A stretch of 64,000 nt of DNA from DATMNR01 sp963702765 (GCA_963702765.1 CAVPEB010000039.1:1-64000), one strand, 5' to 3'. Positions 44,991 through 53,715 are shown, numbered from the stretch's first letter. Notes: generated from the letters alone by a model not told the origin. A program made the numbers and translations.

Positions 44991-46571
44991 CGCAATATCT
45001 GAGAGGGGCGCGCCCATCCGGCGCCTTCCTCTCCGGGCGGTGCCATGCCCGTTGGCATGATCTCCACGCCTTGCCGCAGGAATAGATGGTCCCATCTGGC
45101 GTTTGGCATCCTGGGAGATCCCAACACCTGAGCCTTTCGGCTCCCTCTTCGCACGTCGCACAAGAGCATGAGGCTTTTCCTTCAAAGATGCTTGCGTGCG
45201 CTCGATCAAGCGCTGTCCGACTCTCAGGCTGGCATTTCTGTCGGCGTGGTCGCGCATCTGGCACTGTGGGCAGAAGCAGAGGGCGGCGCCGGGAGTATAG
45301 CCCTCCTGGGGGTGTCTCTGGTTGTAGCGCACGACCAGGCCATGACAACGATGGCATTCCCGGCTCGTATTGCGCGGATTTACACGGGCCGTGATGATAC
45401 CGCCTAGATTCCACGCCTTGTACTTTGAGGAGCGGAAAATGCGGCCCTTCATCCAGTAGGCCCGTTTCGTATTGCCCCGACGCGAATACCTGCCCTGCTC
45501 TGGTCGCAGGTTGCCTAGATGCTCGAAGACGAGAATACTCGCCCTGTGCTTGGTGGCGAACTGGACAATGCGGCTGCTCACCAGGTGCGCGATCTGTTCG
45601 TCCACGTGCCTGATTTTGGCCCAGAGGTCGGCATTGTCCTGTTCGTTCTCGGCAATGATGCCAGTCTGAGATCGGTTGCGCGCAATACGTCCAAGCAGTT
45701 TCTTCCTACAGCCCGATACCGCTGTGCCCTTCCCAATGAAGGAAGTAGCCAGGATGGTGCCGTCAACGGTCTGGACGCTGCACACAGCTAAGTGATGATC
45801 AAGATTGAGATCGACCGCACATAGACGTGTATCGGCGGCGGTGAGTTGCTCTCTGACTTTTGCGGGCGCTTCGAATGTCTTTTCGATAGGGGTATGCAAC
45901 CACCAGCGATCTCCCCTGCGGACGAGTTGCGGACTGCCCATCAGATCACCATCGGGGAGATCGCGACCGCGCGTGTGTATTTTGAGCCAGGACCAGCACG
46001 AGCCGGTCCAGACCTTGAGCATGATAGAACGGGTACAACGCTCGCGCCAAAGGCTTGCGTAGAAGAGAGCGGACTTATTCCAAGATCGGGGCGGGACTGG
46101 TGGCCGCCCCCTGAACGGCCGACTCTTGCCCTTCTTCGTTTGGTTGGCTTCGTGTTTCTCCTTACGTGCTCGCCATTGTTTGAGAGAGGAGAAGAAGGAG
46201 CGAGCCGAGCCGAGCGCGGCATTGATAGCAGCGCGTCGGAACAGAGCAGGGATATCTGGCGCGAGATCGGTGAGTGGCGTGATCGGATTGGGGTTGGACT
46301 CCGTTGTATGCGTGAGTTTCTCCAGGGCCGTGAGGGCCTCCTTATTTTTGAGGGCAAGAATACCTTCGTGTGCCTGGATGACTTCAAAATAAAAGGCCAC
46401 GACCAGATTGAAGAGGGCCTGGTTTGCCGCGAAGTAGGCAGCATACTGCGGCGGATAGTGTAACGCCTGCCTGATGGTTTTCGTGGCTTTTGCCAGTTTC
46501 AGTCCCTCCTCTCGCAAAATAGAGTGTCTCTCTCTGAGAGCATACCAGACTGATTTGAAATTGTCAAACAT
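44964..46571 (-). CDS. tnpB: TnpB RNA-guided nuclease of the IS605-type element
   Basis: About 535 residues from ATG 46571 (MFDNFKSVWYAL); a GTG at 46619 is possible. RuvC-like nuclease with catalytic Asp in AVDLNLDHHLAV, Glu in ILVFEHLGNLR, zinc ribbon ECHRCHG...CFCPQCQM and final Asp in DHADRNASLRVG. Ancestor-type of Cas12: cuts DNA guided by an RNA made from the gene's 3' end and the right end of the element. Longer than typical 400-residue TnpB because of an N-terminal helical region and a C-terminal basic tail. All catalytic residues are intact and the ORF is unbroken. Inserted in, and antisense to, the ybaK-like gene. Confidence 0.9.
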   Translation of the reverse strand: MFDNFKSVWYALRERHSILREEGLKLAKATKTIRQALHYPPQYAAYFAANQALFNLVVAFYFEVIQAHEGILALKNKEALTALEKLTHTTESNPNPITPLTDLAPDIPALFRRAAINAALGSARSFFSSLKQWRARKEKHEANQTKKGKSRPFRGRPPVPPRSWNKSALFYASLWRERCTRSIMLKVWTGSCWSWLKIHTRGRDLPDGDLMGSPQLVRRGDRWWLHTPIEKTFEAPAKVREQLTAADTRLCAVDLNLDHHLAVCSVQTVDGTILATSFIGKGTAVSGCRKKLLGRIARNRSQTGIIAENEQDNADLWAKIRHVDEQIAHLVSSRIVQFATKHRASILVFEHLGNLRPEQGRYSRRGNTKRAYWMKGRIFRSSKYKAWNLGGIITARVNPRNTSRECHRCHGLVVRYNQRHPQEGYTPGAALCFCPQCQMRDHADRNASLRVGQRLIERTQASLKEKPHALVRRAKREPKGSGVGISQDAKRQMGPSIPAARRGDHANGHGTARRGRRRMGAPLSDIASQLQIHFE

Positions 46572-47005
46572 GCGTTCTATATAGTACCCTCTTTTACTAG
46601 AGCTAAAGCCCAATAACACGCCTCACCACGGTCTAAAGAACCGTGGCTTGCGGCGGGCTAAAGCCCTATCCAGTCAAAATAGGGAAGAAGATTACCAGGT
46701 ATATCCTTGCCGTTGTCCCCGGCGATACAATGGTGGATTTCCAGGCGATCAAGACGCTATTTGGAAGCACCTATGTCGCGTTTGCCTCGTCAGACATAGC
46801 TGAACGGCTGGCAGGCAGTGTTGCGGGCACAATCCTGCCGTTTTCTTTCAACGAGGAACTGGAACTGGTCGTCGATCCCTCGCTGCTTGAGAACGACGAG
46901 ATCTACTTCAACGCGGCGCGCCTGGACCGCTCGATGGTGTTGAGCACGCGTGACTACATTGCTGTAGCGCAGCCACGCCTTGGGCATATTGCCAGGGGCC
47001 GATAG

Positions 47006-47448
47006 TATTCGATGGAGATGAAGGATAGAAGGCGAACCAGATAGCAATTTCCTTGACTCAGGCTCTTTTTTAGTCTATGGTCTTGTTAGACCAGAGTTCA
47101 GGATAGTGACATTTTGCCTTTCCTTTTATGCATATTGGTGCTTATGCTGTCGGAAAGACCATAAATTCGCCACTTCTGACTCATAAAATCGCCAGTTAAT
47201 TGAGCTGAATCAGAATGTATGTTCTTGGTTTTTCAGGCGCATAACTTGGCTCTGACACAGCTTTGGTGATAAGCTCATCAATAGATTGGTCAAGGAAATA
47301 GATCGTCAGTGTGGCGGTGCCGTGCATGTGGTGACATGGTGCTCCTCGCTTGCTGTTTGTGAGATACTGATTCTCAACAAACACAGCCCTCCCTCATCCA
47401 GAGAAGAGAGTTCTTCCTGGTTGAGAAAACAGGCAAAGAGGAGATCAG
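47006..47448. other. intergenic stretch with one arm of a 36-bp inverted repeat
   Basis: No gene supported. It contains the left copy (47248-47283) of a 36-bp sequence found inverted at 49638-49673. Ribosome site GAGGAGATCAG for the next gene is at its end. Confidence 0.5.
47248..47283 (-). repeat. 36-bp exact inverted repeat, left copy
   Basis: Starts GGCTCTGACACAGCTTTGG and is the perfect reverse complement of 49638-49673; neighbouring bases do not match. On the minus strand it reads IDELITKAVSEP. Confidence 0.85.
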
Positions 47449-47895
47449 ATGAATAGCGAGCAAGAAAAAGCCAGGCTCTTGCAACTGCACAGAAGTGCTT
47501 TGCAAGCCCACCTGGAGAAGGATGCTGGGGCCTTTCTGGCTGCGTATGCCTCCCAGTGGTATGATGTCCGCACGGCAGGAATCCGGCTTCGTACCAAAGA
47601 GGAAGCATTGCCTGCCATCGACCAGTATTTCCGGCGAACCCACTTCGCCGACATCAGGGAGGTGACTGCTCCAATCATTCATCTCTCTGCAGATGCCAGC
47701 ATGGCATGGGTCATTGGAGAAATGCGCGTGCGCGCGTCTCAGGAGGTATCTGATGAGGAAGAACGGGACTTCTCGTTCCGGTGCGCCTGGGTGTCCATCT
47801 ATGAAAAACACGAGGGCCAATGGGCACAGGTGGTCGATGCCTCCTTCTTCCAGTGCCAAACAACTGACGAGGAAAGCGGCAGGAGAACAGGCTAA
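47449..47895 (+). CDS. SnoaL/NTF2-like protein
   Basis: 148 residues, an NTF2-like cone fold of the DUF4440/SnoaL-like type: LLQLHRSALQAHLEKDAGAFLAAYASQWYDVRTAGIRLRTKEEALPAIDQYF, then beta strands SMAWVIGEMRVRA, FSFRCAWVSIYEKHEGQWAQVVDASFF. Such proteins bind small hydrophobic ligands or act as isomerases or polyketide cyclases; no catalytic residues can be assigned. It lies between the left 36-bp repeat and the broken ISL3 transposase, so it could be a passenger of that mobile segment. Confidence 0.8.
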   Translation: MNSEQEKARLLQLHRSALQAHLEKDAGAFLAAYASQWYDVRTAGIRLRTKEEALPAIDQYFRRTHFADIREVTAPIIHLSADASMAWVIGEMRVRASQEVSDEEERDFSFRCAWVSIYEKHEGQWAQVVDASFFQCQTTDEESGRRTG

Positions 47896-47909
47896 CAAAC
47901 TGTATCGTC

Positions 47910-49528
47910 TTAGATGCGGTGAAGCACCCGTTGACGCAACAGGGCAAATCCTGCCTTGCCGTACATCATGCGCTTGATCAGCTTCACCCTGGTTACATGG
48001 CCCTCGACCTGTCCGTTATTGATGGCCAGAGTTAAGCCGGCTTGCACAGCGTCTTTATCTCGCTCAACGCCGTGTGCGAAGCTCTCAAGCTCAGGCAGCC
48101 CGCTCTCGTGAACCTGAGTCAGCCAGGCATCCAGGCGCTCTCCTTCTCGCTTGCGCATCATCGCCAGAAAGTCCTGAACGAGCTGGTAGGTCGCATCAAG
48201 AGACGGAACTGCCAGGCGGAAAGCAGCCAGATGCTCTCGTTGGATCTCCTCCAAAGTGTCTGCACGACGCATAAACAGCGAGACCGCCGCTGTCGAACTG
48301 TAGTGTGGCAGGCGTTGAACTGGTGCGGTAGCTTCCATCTCATGCGTTTTCAGCGTTTTTAGAAAGCGATAGACCATGCGTTGTGATCCTGGATACCCTT
48401 GGGCCGCGATTTCGCGCCAAATTTGGGAGCCGTTGCGCTCCCCTTCTTTCCAACGTGTGAGCACATAGGGCGCATATGCATCGCGCATCACTCGCATATT
48501 TGCGCCGTAGTCTCGTGTCAGGAGCCACTCCCCGGTGCAACCAGTAACGGACGGTTCGCTCGCTGATCGCCATTCGACGGGCAATCTCCTTGGTGGTCAA
48601 GCCTTGCTTGTGGAGGCTTTCAAGCTGTTGATAGCGCGCTTCTCGCTCGGCACGTCGTGTAGAGATCGCTCGTTCGACCTGTACCCCTGGAGTAGGACGC
48701 CATTCCTCGACCGATACTGGGCCTTGTACTTGCACCGCTGGCGCCGCTTCTGTTCCCTGAGGAGCGGCTTTGAGCTCTGTGAGGACACGGGCCAGCAGTT
48801 CCTGCACTGCTTCCGAGAGGTTTTTGGCCACATGGAACCGATCGGCCACCTGAATCGCTTGGGGAGCACCACGAGAGGCGGCGCTGGCATACTCGCTGCC
48901 TCGATCGCGACTCACATGGGTAATTTCGGAATGGGTTTGCATCCAGATCTTCGCGGTTTCTGCCTGACGGTCTGGCAACAGATCAATGACGCGGGTGGGT
49001 GTCCAGGTCCACCAGGACGGTGCCAAACGTTCTGCCGCGCAGAAATGAGAAATCATCGATGCCCAAACAATGCACCTGCTCTGCTGGCTTGGTTGGGAGA
49101 GCCATGACGCGCCGAACAATCGTCATCCACGAAGTCGTCATGCCAAGACGAGAGGCCAGCCGTGCGCCCAATCTGCCACAGGTGGCTAATCCAATCGCTT
49201 GTATGGCCTGGTACAGCCGTGTCGTCATTTGGGCCCACGGAGCGACCAGCTGAGGGAGCCGTTCTGCAAAGATCTTTCGTGCGCAGTCGGCCGTGTCGCA
49301 AAAGAACGTGCGGACGTGAAGCATTAAGTGCACCTGTTGACCTGCACAAGGCAGATCTTTCACCATACGGCTGTACCGACTATGCATTCGTGTGGCTGGT
49401 TGTGCACACAGAGGGCAGGGAGAGCCACTAGAGGTTGCTGTGAGGTGGAGCACAAGCTGACCATTGCCCATTTCCAGACTGCTCAGCTCTAACCCTTCCC
49501 CCAAGAGAAGGAATTGAGGGGTTTCCAT
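47910..49528 (-). pseudogene. ISL3-family transposase, frameshifted
   Basis: Three overlapping frames give one transposase of about 535 residues. Front (49528-48990): zinc-binding CPLCAQPATRMHSRYSRMVKDLPCAGQQVHLMLHVRTFFCDTADCARKIFAERLP and the first catalytic Asp in HCLGIDDFSFLRGRTFGTVLVDLDTH. Middle (about 48985-48560): RVIDLLPDRQAETAKIWMQTHSEITHVSRDRGSEYASAA and FHVAKNLSEAVQELL, plus an inserted HTH (TTKEIARRMAISERTVRYWLHRG). End (about 48540-47910): NNGQVEGHVTRVKLIKRMMYGKAGFALLRQRVL with the catalytic Glu (VEGH). Shifts near 48985 and 48560-48540 inactivate it. No terminal repeats were recognised immediately outside. Confidence 0.85.
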
Positions 49529-50351
49529 TGCTACATAGACATCCTTTTCTTTTCGTCTTTGCTGGAAAAACGAGTGAAAAAGGCCAAGGTATCAGGCACA
49601 TGAGCAAGCTGCCTCCAACGAAGTTGTTTGAGGATAATATTGATGAGCTTATCACCAAAGCTGTGTCAGAGCCCTATCTTTGCCCACATTTCAAATTGAC
49701 TCGTAAACCTGCCCGAAAAAGTTGCATACACACAATCCCGAAATTTCCTCCACGAATTTGCGTTTCACGCCTGAAATCGGGCGAACAAGTGCGTCAACAC
49801 CTTGTTTTTGGTCTCAAAGTTGAGTATGCTCTAAGCAGTGAAGTATTCACTTGTTTTTTGGGGAGGGTTTGACATCTATGCCAGTGTGCTGCTAACTCCA
49901 TCCTGTTTCCTGTTCACACAGTGAAACAGACGTGACCATTCTTGCTTCCATCTATCGCGTGTCTCTCATCAGGCATGAGCGCTCAGCCGTTCTATGCCTG
50001 GAATGCCGCAGGGCATGATTCCTGCTCGACGGCCCTTCTGGCGAGGCCTATGCGAGACGGCGGATAGTGATAACGCAAGCAGCAGGATGGTGGGAAGCCG
50101 ATATGGAGAAGCGTGCGGCAAAGAGGTGTCAGGCATGGAACTCCGGCGAACGCATCGCTGATGTTGCCCATCCACCACACGCACCCGCAGATGGATGCCA
50201 TCTTTTCCCCTGTCGTGGCAGCCGCATATTCGATCATTGTGCAAGCGATGACCTGCGCTCTCTCCTCCCTCTTTCTGCCCCATCGTTTCCTCGCGCGAGT
50301 TGATCCGATCGTGCTGTTTTTTCTCTTAGAAACAAGCAAGGAGTACCTATC
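49529..50351. other. long intergenic stretch after the ISL3 remnant
   Basis: Holds the right copy of the 36-bp repeat (49638-49673). A plus-strand frame from ATG 49600 reads MSKLPPTKLFEDNIDELITKAVSEP, possibly the start of a lost gene. The remainder to 50351 shows only overlapping open frames without family features, and an AAGGAG ribosome site for the DinB-like gene. Confidence 0.5.
49638..49673 (+). repeat. 36-bp exact inverted repeat, right copy
   Basis: Starts TATTGATGAGCTTATCACC; exact reverse complement of 47248-47283. In the plus frame it encodes IDELITKAVSEP. Confidence 0.85.
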
Positions 50352-50949
50352 ATGACAGAACATCAGCTTTCACTCCTCCCCTTCTATGCGGGTTGGGGTA
50401 CCTACCAGCAGCGTCTTGTCGCGGCCATCGCGCCCCTTACACGAGAGCAGCTTGCCTTGCGCAACACGCCGCACAACTGGTCGATTGGCATGTACGCGAC
50501 GCATATTGTTGCAGATCGCGCCTGGTGGTTCCACGCACGAATGGGTGAGGGGAGCGACGATCTGACTTCCCTCGAATTATGGGCTCTGGGAGTCTGTGAG
50601 GCGGACGTGGATCCATTCCACACGGCGGCAGAACTGGTTGCCGGACTGGAGAAGACCTGGCAAATGATCGAGAAGACGCTTGACCGCCTGACCCCTGCTG
50701 ATCTTGCGCAGGTCTTCCCGCCTCTGGATGAGGCGGAACGTGTGCGTCACGCGAAACTGGTCGAGCCTGCGCTCCAGCCATTCGCCCAGATGTGGCTGGG
50801 TGCGGCGGCTCTTTCTGGAGAAGTGGGACCCGCAGTATTCACGCCAGTCGATCATCTGGGGTGTGCTCGAACATGACATCCATCACGGCAGCGAAATCTC
50901 CACCATTCTCGGCGTACACGGCCTGCCAGTAGTCGAGGTTGGCCTATAG
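50352..50949 (+). CDS. DinB-like four-helix protein, frameshifted near the C-terminus
   Basis: DinB/DUF664 superfamily (putative metal-dependent thiol-transferase fold). LLPFYAGWGTYQQRLVAAIAPLTREQLALRN and the first metal His in WSIGMYATHIVADRAWWFHARMG are in the first frame; the closing motif IIWGVLEHDIHHGSEISTILGVHGLP (metal His pair) is in another frame that ends at 50949. One shift between about 50780 and 50845 separates them; the first frame instead stops at 50876. Ribosome site AAGGAG before ATG 50352. Chloroflexi carry many DinB paralogues, some linked to bacillithiol or mycothiol; the MshC-like gene in this window makes that link attractive but unproven. Confidence 0.8.
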
Positions 50950-51019
50950 TCGAGTTGGATTAAGAACAGGAACGTCTTCAGTTCCCCTCTCTCATCGGTG
51001 GATAGGTTGTAATGATGCG

Positions 51020-51059
51020 GTCGCTTCAGCGACAGGGGCGCCCCTGTCGCTGAAGCGAC
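51020..51059. repeat. 40-bp perfect palindrome
   Basis: GTCGCTTCAGCGACAGGGGC followed by its exact reverse complement, with no loop. Each half also contains its own small hairpin (GTCGC-TTCA-GCGAC). Could extrude as a cruciform, act as a terminator or be a minimal mobile hairpin. Confidence 0.9.
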
Positions 51060-51095
51060 ATTCCATCTCACATGGACCGAAAAAGGGGAAAGACT

Positions 51096-51213
51096 GGATG
51101 GAGAGTACACATGTCTGCCTGAAGATGGATTGGTGGCACTAAAACCGGCCAATGTGACCTATGAGGAAGCTGCCGCAGTTCCTGTTGGGGGAATTCTGGC
51201 ATTGCTCATTTTG
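51096..51213 (+). pseudogene. fragment of a medium-chain alcohol dehydrogenase/quinone reductase gene
   Basis: Reads EYTCLPEDGLVALKPANVT then YEEAAAVPVGGILAL, the mid-domain signature of MDR reductases just before the NADPH-binding fold. No start, no Rossmann region and no end, so only a piece of about 40 residues remains. The intact MDR gene starting at 51426 has the related but different sequence YEQAASVPLAATAAW, so this is a relic of another paralogue. Confidence 0.7.
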
Positions 51214-51425
51214 TATACCGAGAGCCAGGTCCTTATAGCCGATATCTGTATACCATCAGATGGCCCAGTATGCAAGGCAACCGGGAAAATAAAGATTATA
51301 ACAGTAATTTTTTCTGTAAAAATGCTGTTGCTTCAATGGATGAGGTATGTTACACTTGGGCTTATTGATTCCTATTGTAAAGATAACAGTGCTAAAGTAA
51401 AGTACTGTGAAGGGGGGTAGTATCA

Positions 51426-52379
51426 ATGGTTCTAACAAACGGACACAGCATGAAAGCCATTCGTTTTCACGAGTACGGCGGTTTCGAAATGCTGAAATAC
51501 GAGGATGTACCGCGTCCCGAGCCGCAATCAGGTGAGGTACTTATACAGGTGCGAGCCGCATCTGTCAATCCGTTCGACCTGGCGTTGCGCGAAGGGTGGC
51601 TGGCGAGTATGATACCGCTTCAGTTTCCCGCTATTGCTGGCGTAGATGTGGCAGGGATCGTCACAGCAACGGGTGAGGGAGTAACAGATTTCAGTGTCGG
51701 TCAGGATGTGTACGGCTTCATGAGCATGTATAGCGGAGCATACGCAGAGTATGCTGTGGTAACTGGTGAGACGATCGCTTCTAAACCTCAGTCGCTCGAC
51801 TACGAGCAAGCGGCGTCTGTACCACTTGCAGCTACAGCTGCCTGGCAAACATTATTTGATATAGGTGGATTGAAGGAAGGGCAAAAGGTGCTTATTCACG
51901 GAGGTGCTGGTGGTGTTGGGACCTTTGCTGTGCAGTTGGCGAAGCTGAAAGGTGCCTATGTTCTCGCTACCACTTCTAGTGAGAATGTCGAATATGTGCA
52001 AGGATTGGGCGCAGACGAAGTGATTGATTACACCGTAAGGCCGTTTGAAACGGTTGCTCATGGTGTTGATCTGGTTCTCGACCTCGTTGGTGGTGAGACT
52101 CAGCAGCGTTCCTGGAGTGTGCTCAAAGCAGGCGGAATCCTGGTTTCGTTGCAAGAGCCACCTTCACAGGAGGTGGCTGCCACATACGGAGTTCATGCAG
52201 TGTTCGCGGCTGCGCTGCCATCGTCTGGCCTCTTAAAGGAACTGGCTGACCTGTTGGACAGAGGACAGATCAAGCCTCATGTAGGCAGAGTGTTTTCCCT
52301 AGAGCAAGCACGGCAAGCTCAAGAGCTCAAAAGGGATGGCCACATCCAGGGCAAAATCGTCCTGAAGATTGCTGATTGA
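51426..52379 (+). CDS. NADP-dependent quinone oxidoreductase, MDR family (zinc-free)
   Basis: 317 residues. MDR fold: AIRFHEYGGFEMLKYEDVPRPEP, VRAASVNPFDLALREGW, AIAGVDVAGIVTATGEGV, DYEQAASVPLAATAAWQTLFDIG and the Rossmann motif VLIHGGAGGVGTFAVQLAKLKGA. The catalytic and structural zinc Cys residues of true alcohol dehydrogenases are absent. Reduces quinones or enones with NADPH. GTGAAGGGGGGTAG supplies a ribosome site for ATG 51426; ATG 51450 (MKAIRF) is the family-typical start and also possible. Confidence 0.9.
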   Translation: MVLTNGHSMKAIRFHEYGGFEMLKYEDVPRPEPQSGEVLIQVRAASVNPFDLALREGWLASMIPLQFPAIAGVDVAGIVTATGEGVTDFSVGQDVYGFMSMYSGAYAEYAVVTGETIASKPQSLDYEQAASVPLAATAAWQTLFDIGGLKEGQKVLIHGGAGGVGTFAVQLAKLKGAYVLATTSSENVEYVQGLGADEVIDYTVRPFETVAHGVDLVLDLVGGETQQRSWSVLKAGGILVSLQEPPSQEVAATYGVHAVFAAALPSSGLLKELADLLDRGQIKPHVGRVFSLEQARQAQELKRDGHIQGKIVLKIAD

Positions 52380-52598
52380 CACATAAACCTTTCCCCACAC
52401 TCGTCTGCGGGCTTTATCTCACTTCCCTGAGGTAGCGTGCCTTGGTAAAGTGCAGCCTGAGTTAGCTCCTCAGGTTATCGGTTCGAAAAATGATGGTGAT
52501 GTATGCCGTCTATTGAGCGCATCCGTTTGCCAGTAAAGTTGGTCCTGATACTATCAGGGCCAACTTTATGTAAAGCTACATTCCTATTCAAGGGTGAG

Positions 52599-52685
52599 CA
52601 GGCTGGACACCCCAGCTTTCTTGTTCAGCATTGAGGCATAAGTAAGAAGAACGCATTACCGAGTCAGAGAAAGATCTTGTGTTGG
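52599..52685 (+). pseudogene. degraded duplicate of part of the nearby acetyltransferase gene
   Basis: CAGGCTGGACACCCCAG, then GCATTNAGGCATAAGTA, CGCATTA and AGAGAAAGA align without large gaps to 54826-54912 inside the GNAT gene (residues SGWTPQISRAAFRHKYEQRISEPEKDL). Here a TAA and several changes destroy the frame. Only about 85 bases are recognisable. Confidence 0.7.
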
Positions 52686-53117
52686 TTACAGCCGTAGGAG
52701 GTGTTCCGCGTTACCGTGTGCGATCTGATCTTTGTCGGCAGGGCTGATCGGCAGTTGCTCCAGGAAGGTGCGTGCCTGCACCATCGAACTGTAGGGATAA
52801 TCGGCTGAGAACATGATCCGGTCGACCCCTACTTGAAACAACATGTCGAGGAAGGCGGGGAGGTAATTGAAGCCACTGAACGTGTAATGGAGGTTCTCTC
52901 GCAGATAGGCTCCGATGGGACGATCCAGTTTCGTCACCTGCGTGGGCAACCCGAGATCGAGTCTGGGCAGCATGAACGGAAGCGTTTCGCCCAGGTGGCC
53001 TATGATCAGCTGCAAGCCTGGGTAGCGGTCGAATGCTCCACTGAGGATGAGTCGCAGGACATGGATCGCCGTTTCGATGTGCCAACCCCAGGCTGCGGTC
53101 GAGAGGGCGATAGTCAC
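52686..53117 (-). CDS. amidohydrolase (ACMSD-like), C-terminal part of a frameshifted gene
   Basis: Continues the gene after a shift near 53125: TIALSTAAWGWHIETAIHVLRLILSGAFDRYPGLQLIIGHLGETLPFMLPRLD (HxGE metal/catalytic His), then GVDRIMFSADYPYSSM with the conserved Asp of the amidohydrolase barrel, ending AHGNAEHLLRL. These are the signatures of the 2-amino-3-carboxymuconate semialdehyde decarboxylase / gamma-resorcylate decarboxylase group. Confidence 0.85.
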   Translation of the reverse strand: MTIALSTAAWGWHIETAIHVLRLILSGAFDRYPGLQLIIGHLGETLPFMLPRLDLGLPTQVTKLDRPIGAYLRENLHYTFSGFNYLPAFLDMLFQVGVDRIMFSADYPYSSMVQARTFLEQLPISPADKDQIAHGNAEHLLRL

Positions 53118-53709
53118 CTCTGGCGCGAAGTGTCCCGTGTAGGAGGCCTGCGATCACTGGCTGCGGCGGTGGTGTCGGGTGGAGGTAGAGCGGCACCTGG
53201 AGTGCTTCGGCACGCTCCAGGATCGGCCAGAAGAATGGGTCGTCCAGGTAGCGGCCCCGGATATGGCCGTTGATCAGTGCTCCTTTGAAGCCGTGGGTAC
53301 GGATAGTACGCTCCAACTCGTCGGCGGCGGTGTCCGGAGCCGCAGTCGGCAGCGCGGCGAATCCGGCGAATCGGCTCGGATGACGCCGCACCGCCTCCGC
53401 GAGAAGATCGTTCGCCTCGCGAGCCAGCGCGACCGCCTCGGCCGCCTCCAGCTGCTCTGTGCCGGGGCTGGTCAGAGACAGGACCTGCACATCAATACCA
53501 GCGGCATCCATGTCTGCGATTCGGTGGTCATCGAGGTTGCCCAGTCGATCAAGCAACTGGGTAAGGGCTGCCGCAACCTGGGGATGGGCTTGGAGGGCTC
53601 GTGCCTGGTCCTTTAGTTGGCGCCCTGGACCTTCCATGAACGCCGGGGTGGCGTAATGTTCTTCCAGCGTAATCGTTCGCATTGTCTTACTGTTCTCTCT
53701 TTGAGACAT
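52711..53709 (-). CDS. amidohydrolase (ACMSD-like), N-terminal part of a frameshifted gene
   Basis: Residues 1-190 are genuine: MRTITLEEHYATP (start at 53682 or 53709; LEEHY replaces the usual HxH), NLDDHRIADMDAAGIDVQVLSLTSPG, SRFAGFAALPTAAPDTAADELERTIRTHGFKGALINGHI and FFWPILERAEALQVPLYLHP (metal His). After TLRARG the frame is wrong; the true continuation (HFAPE onward) lies in the ORF ending at 52686. The joined protein has about 335 residues. Non-oxidative decarboxylation of aromatic acids is the likely reaction. Directly downstream of its probable TetR regulator. Confidence 0.85.
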   Translation of the reverse strand: MSQRENSKTMRTITLEEHYATPAFMEGPGRQLKDQARALQAHPQVAAALTQLLDRLGNLDDHRIADMDAAGIDVQVLSLTSPGTEQLEAAEAVALAREANDLLAEAVRRHPSRFAGFAALPTAAPDTAADELERTIRTHGFKGALINGHIRGRYLDDPFFWPILERAEALQVPLYLHPTPPPQPVIAGLLHGTLRARGDYRPLDRSLGLAHRNGDPCPATHPQWSIRPLPRLAADHRPPGRNASVHAAQTRSRVAHAGDETGSSHRSLSAREPPLHVQWLQLPPRLPRHVVSSRGRPDHVLSRLSLQFDGAGTHLPGATADQPCRQRSDRTR

Positions 53710-53715
53710 AATTAT

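Larger units (their letters stand above)
44884..46672 (-). mobile_element. IS200/IS605-type element carrying only TnpB (IS1341-like)
   Basis: 1789 bp with no terminal inverted repeats and no target duplication, as expected for single-strand transposition. Subterminal palindromes: TCGGCTAAAGCCGA and GTGGC-GTA-GCCAC at the right end (44897-44910, 44952-44964), CCACGG...CCGTGG and GGGCTAAAGCCC at the left end (46626-46646, 46655-46666). Read on the minus strand, TTGAC directly abuts the left end, resembling the TTGAT target of ISDra2. No TnpA is present, so it depends on a transposase elsewhere. Confidence 0.85.
44725..47005 (+). pseudogene. ybaK-like aminoacyl-tRNA editing-domain gene split by a TnpB element
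   Basis: Residues 1-53 (44725-44883: MEQEDTYTRLIAFLDEREVA... to KCIVLM) and 54-163 (46673-47005: VKIGKKITRYILAVVPGDTMV... to AVAQPRLGHIARGR) form one YbaK/ProX-type domain, which hydrolyses mischarged tRNA. Removing 44884-46672 joins the halves in frame as ...IVLM-VKIG... with no base lost or added. Ribosome site GGAGGAACTAG before ATG 44725. The gene cannot give a full product while the element is present; read-in from the left stops after ...LMVTLRVG. Confidence 0.8.

Noticed and set aside
45846..46463. 205-residue plus-strand frame opposite tnpB
   Set aside because: Antisense to a well-conserved TnpB and without recognisable domain.
47910..49560. Terminal inverted repeats directly at the ends of the ISL3 transposase gene
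   Set aside because: Comparison of 47880-47910 with the reverse complement of 49530-49600 gave no convincing match; only the more distant 36-bp repeat stands out.
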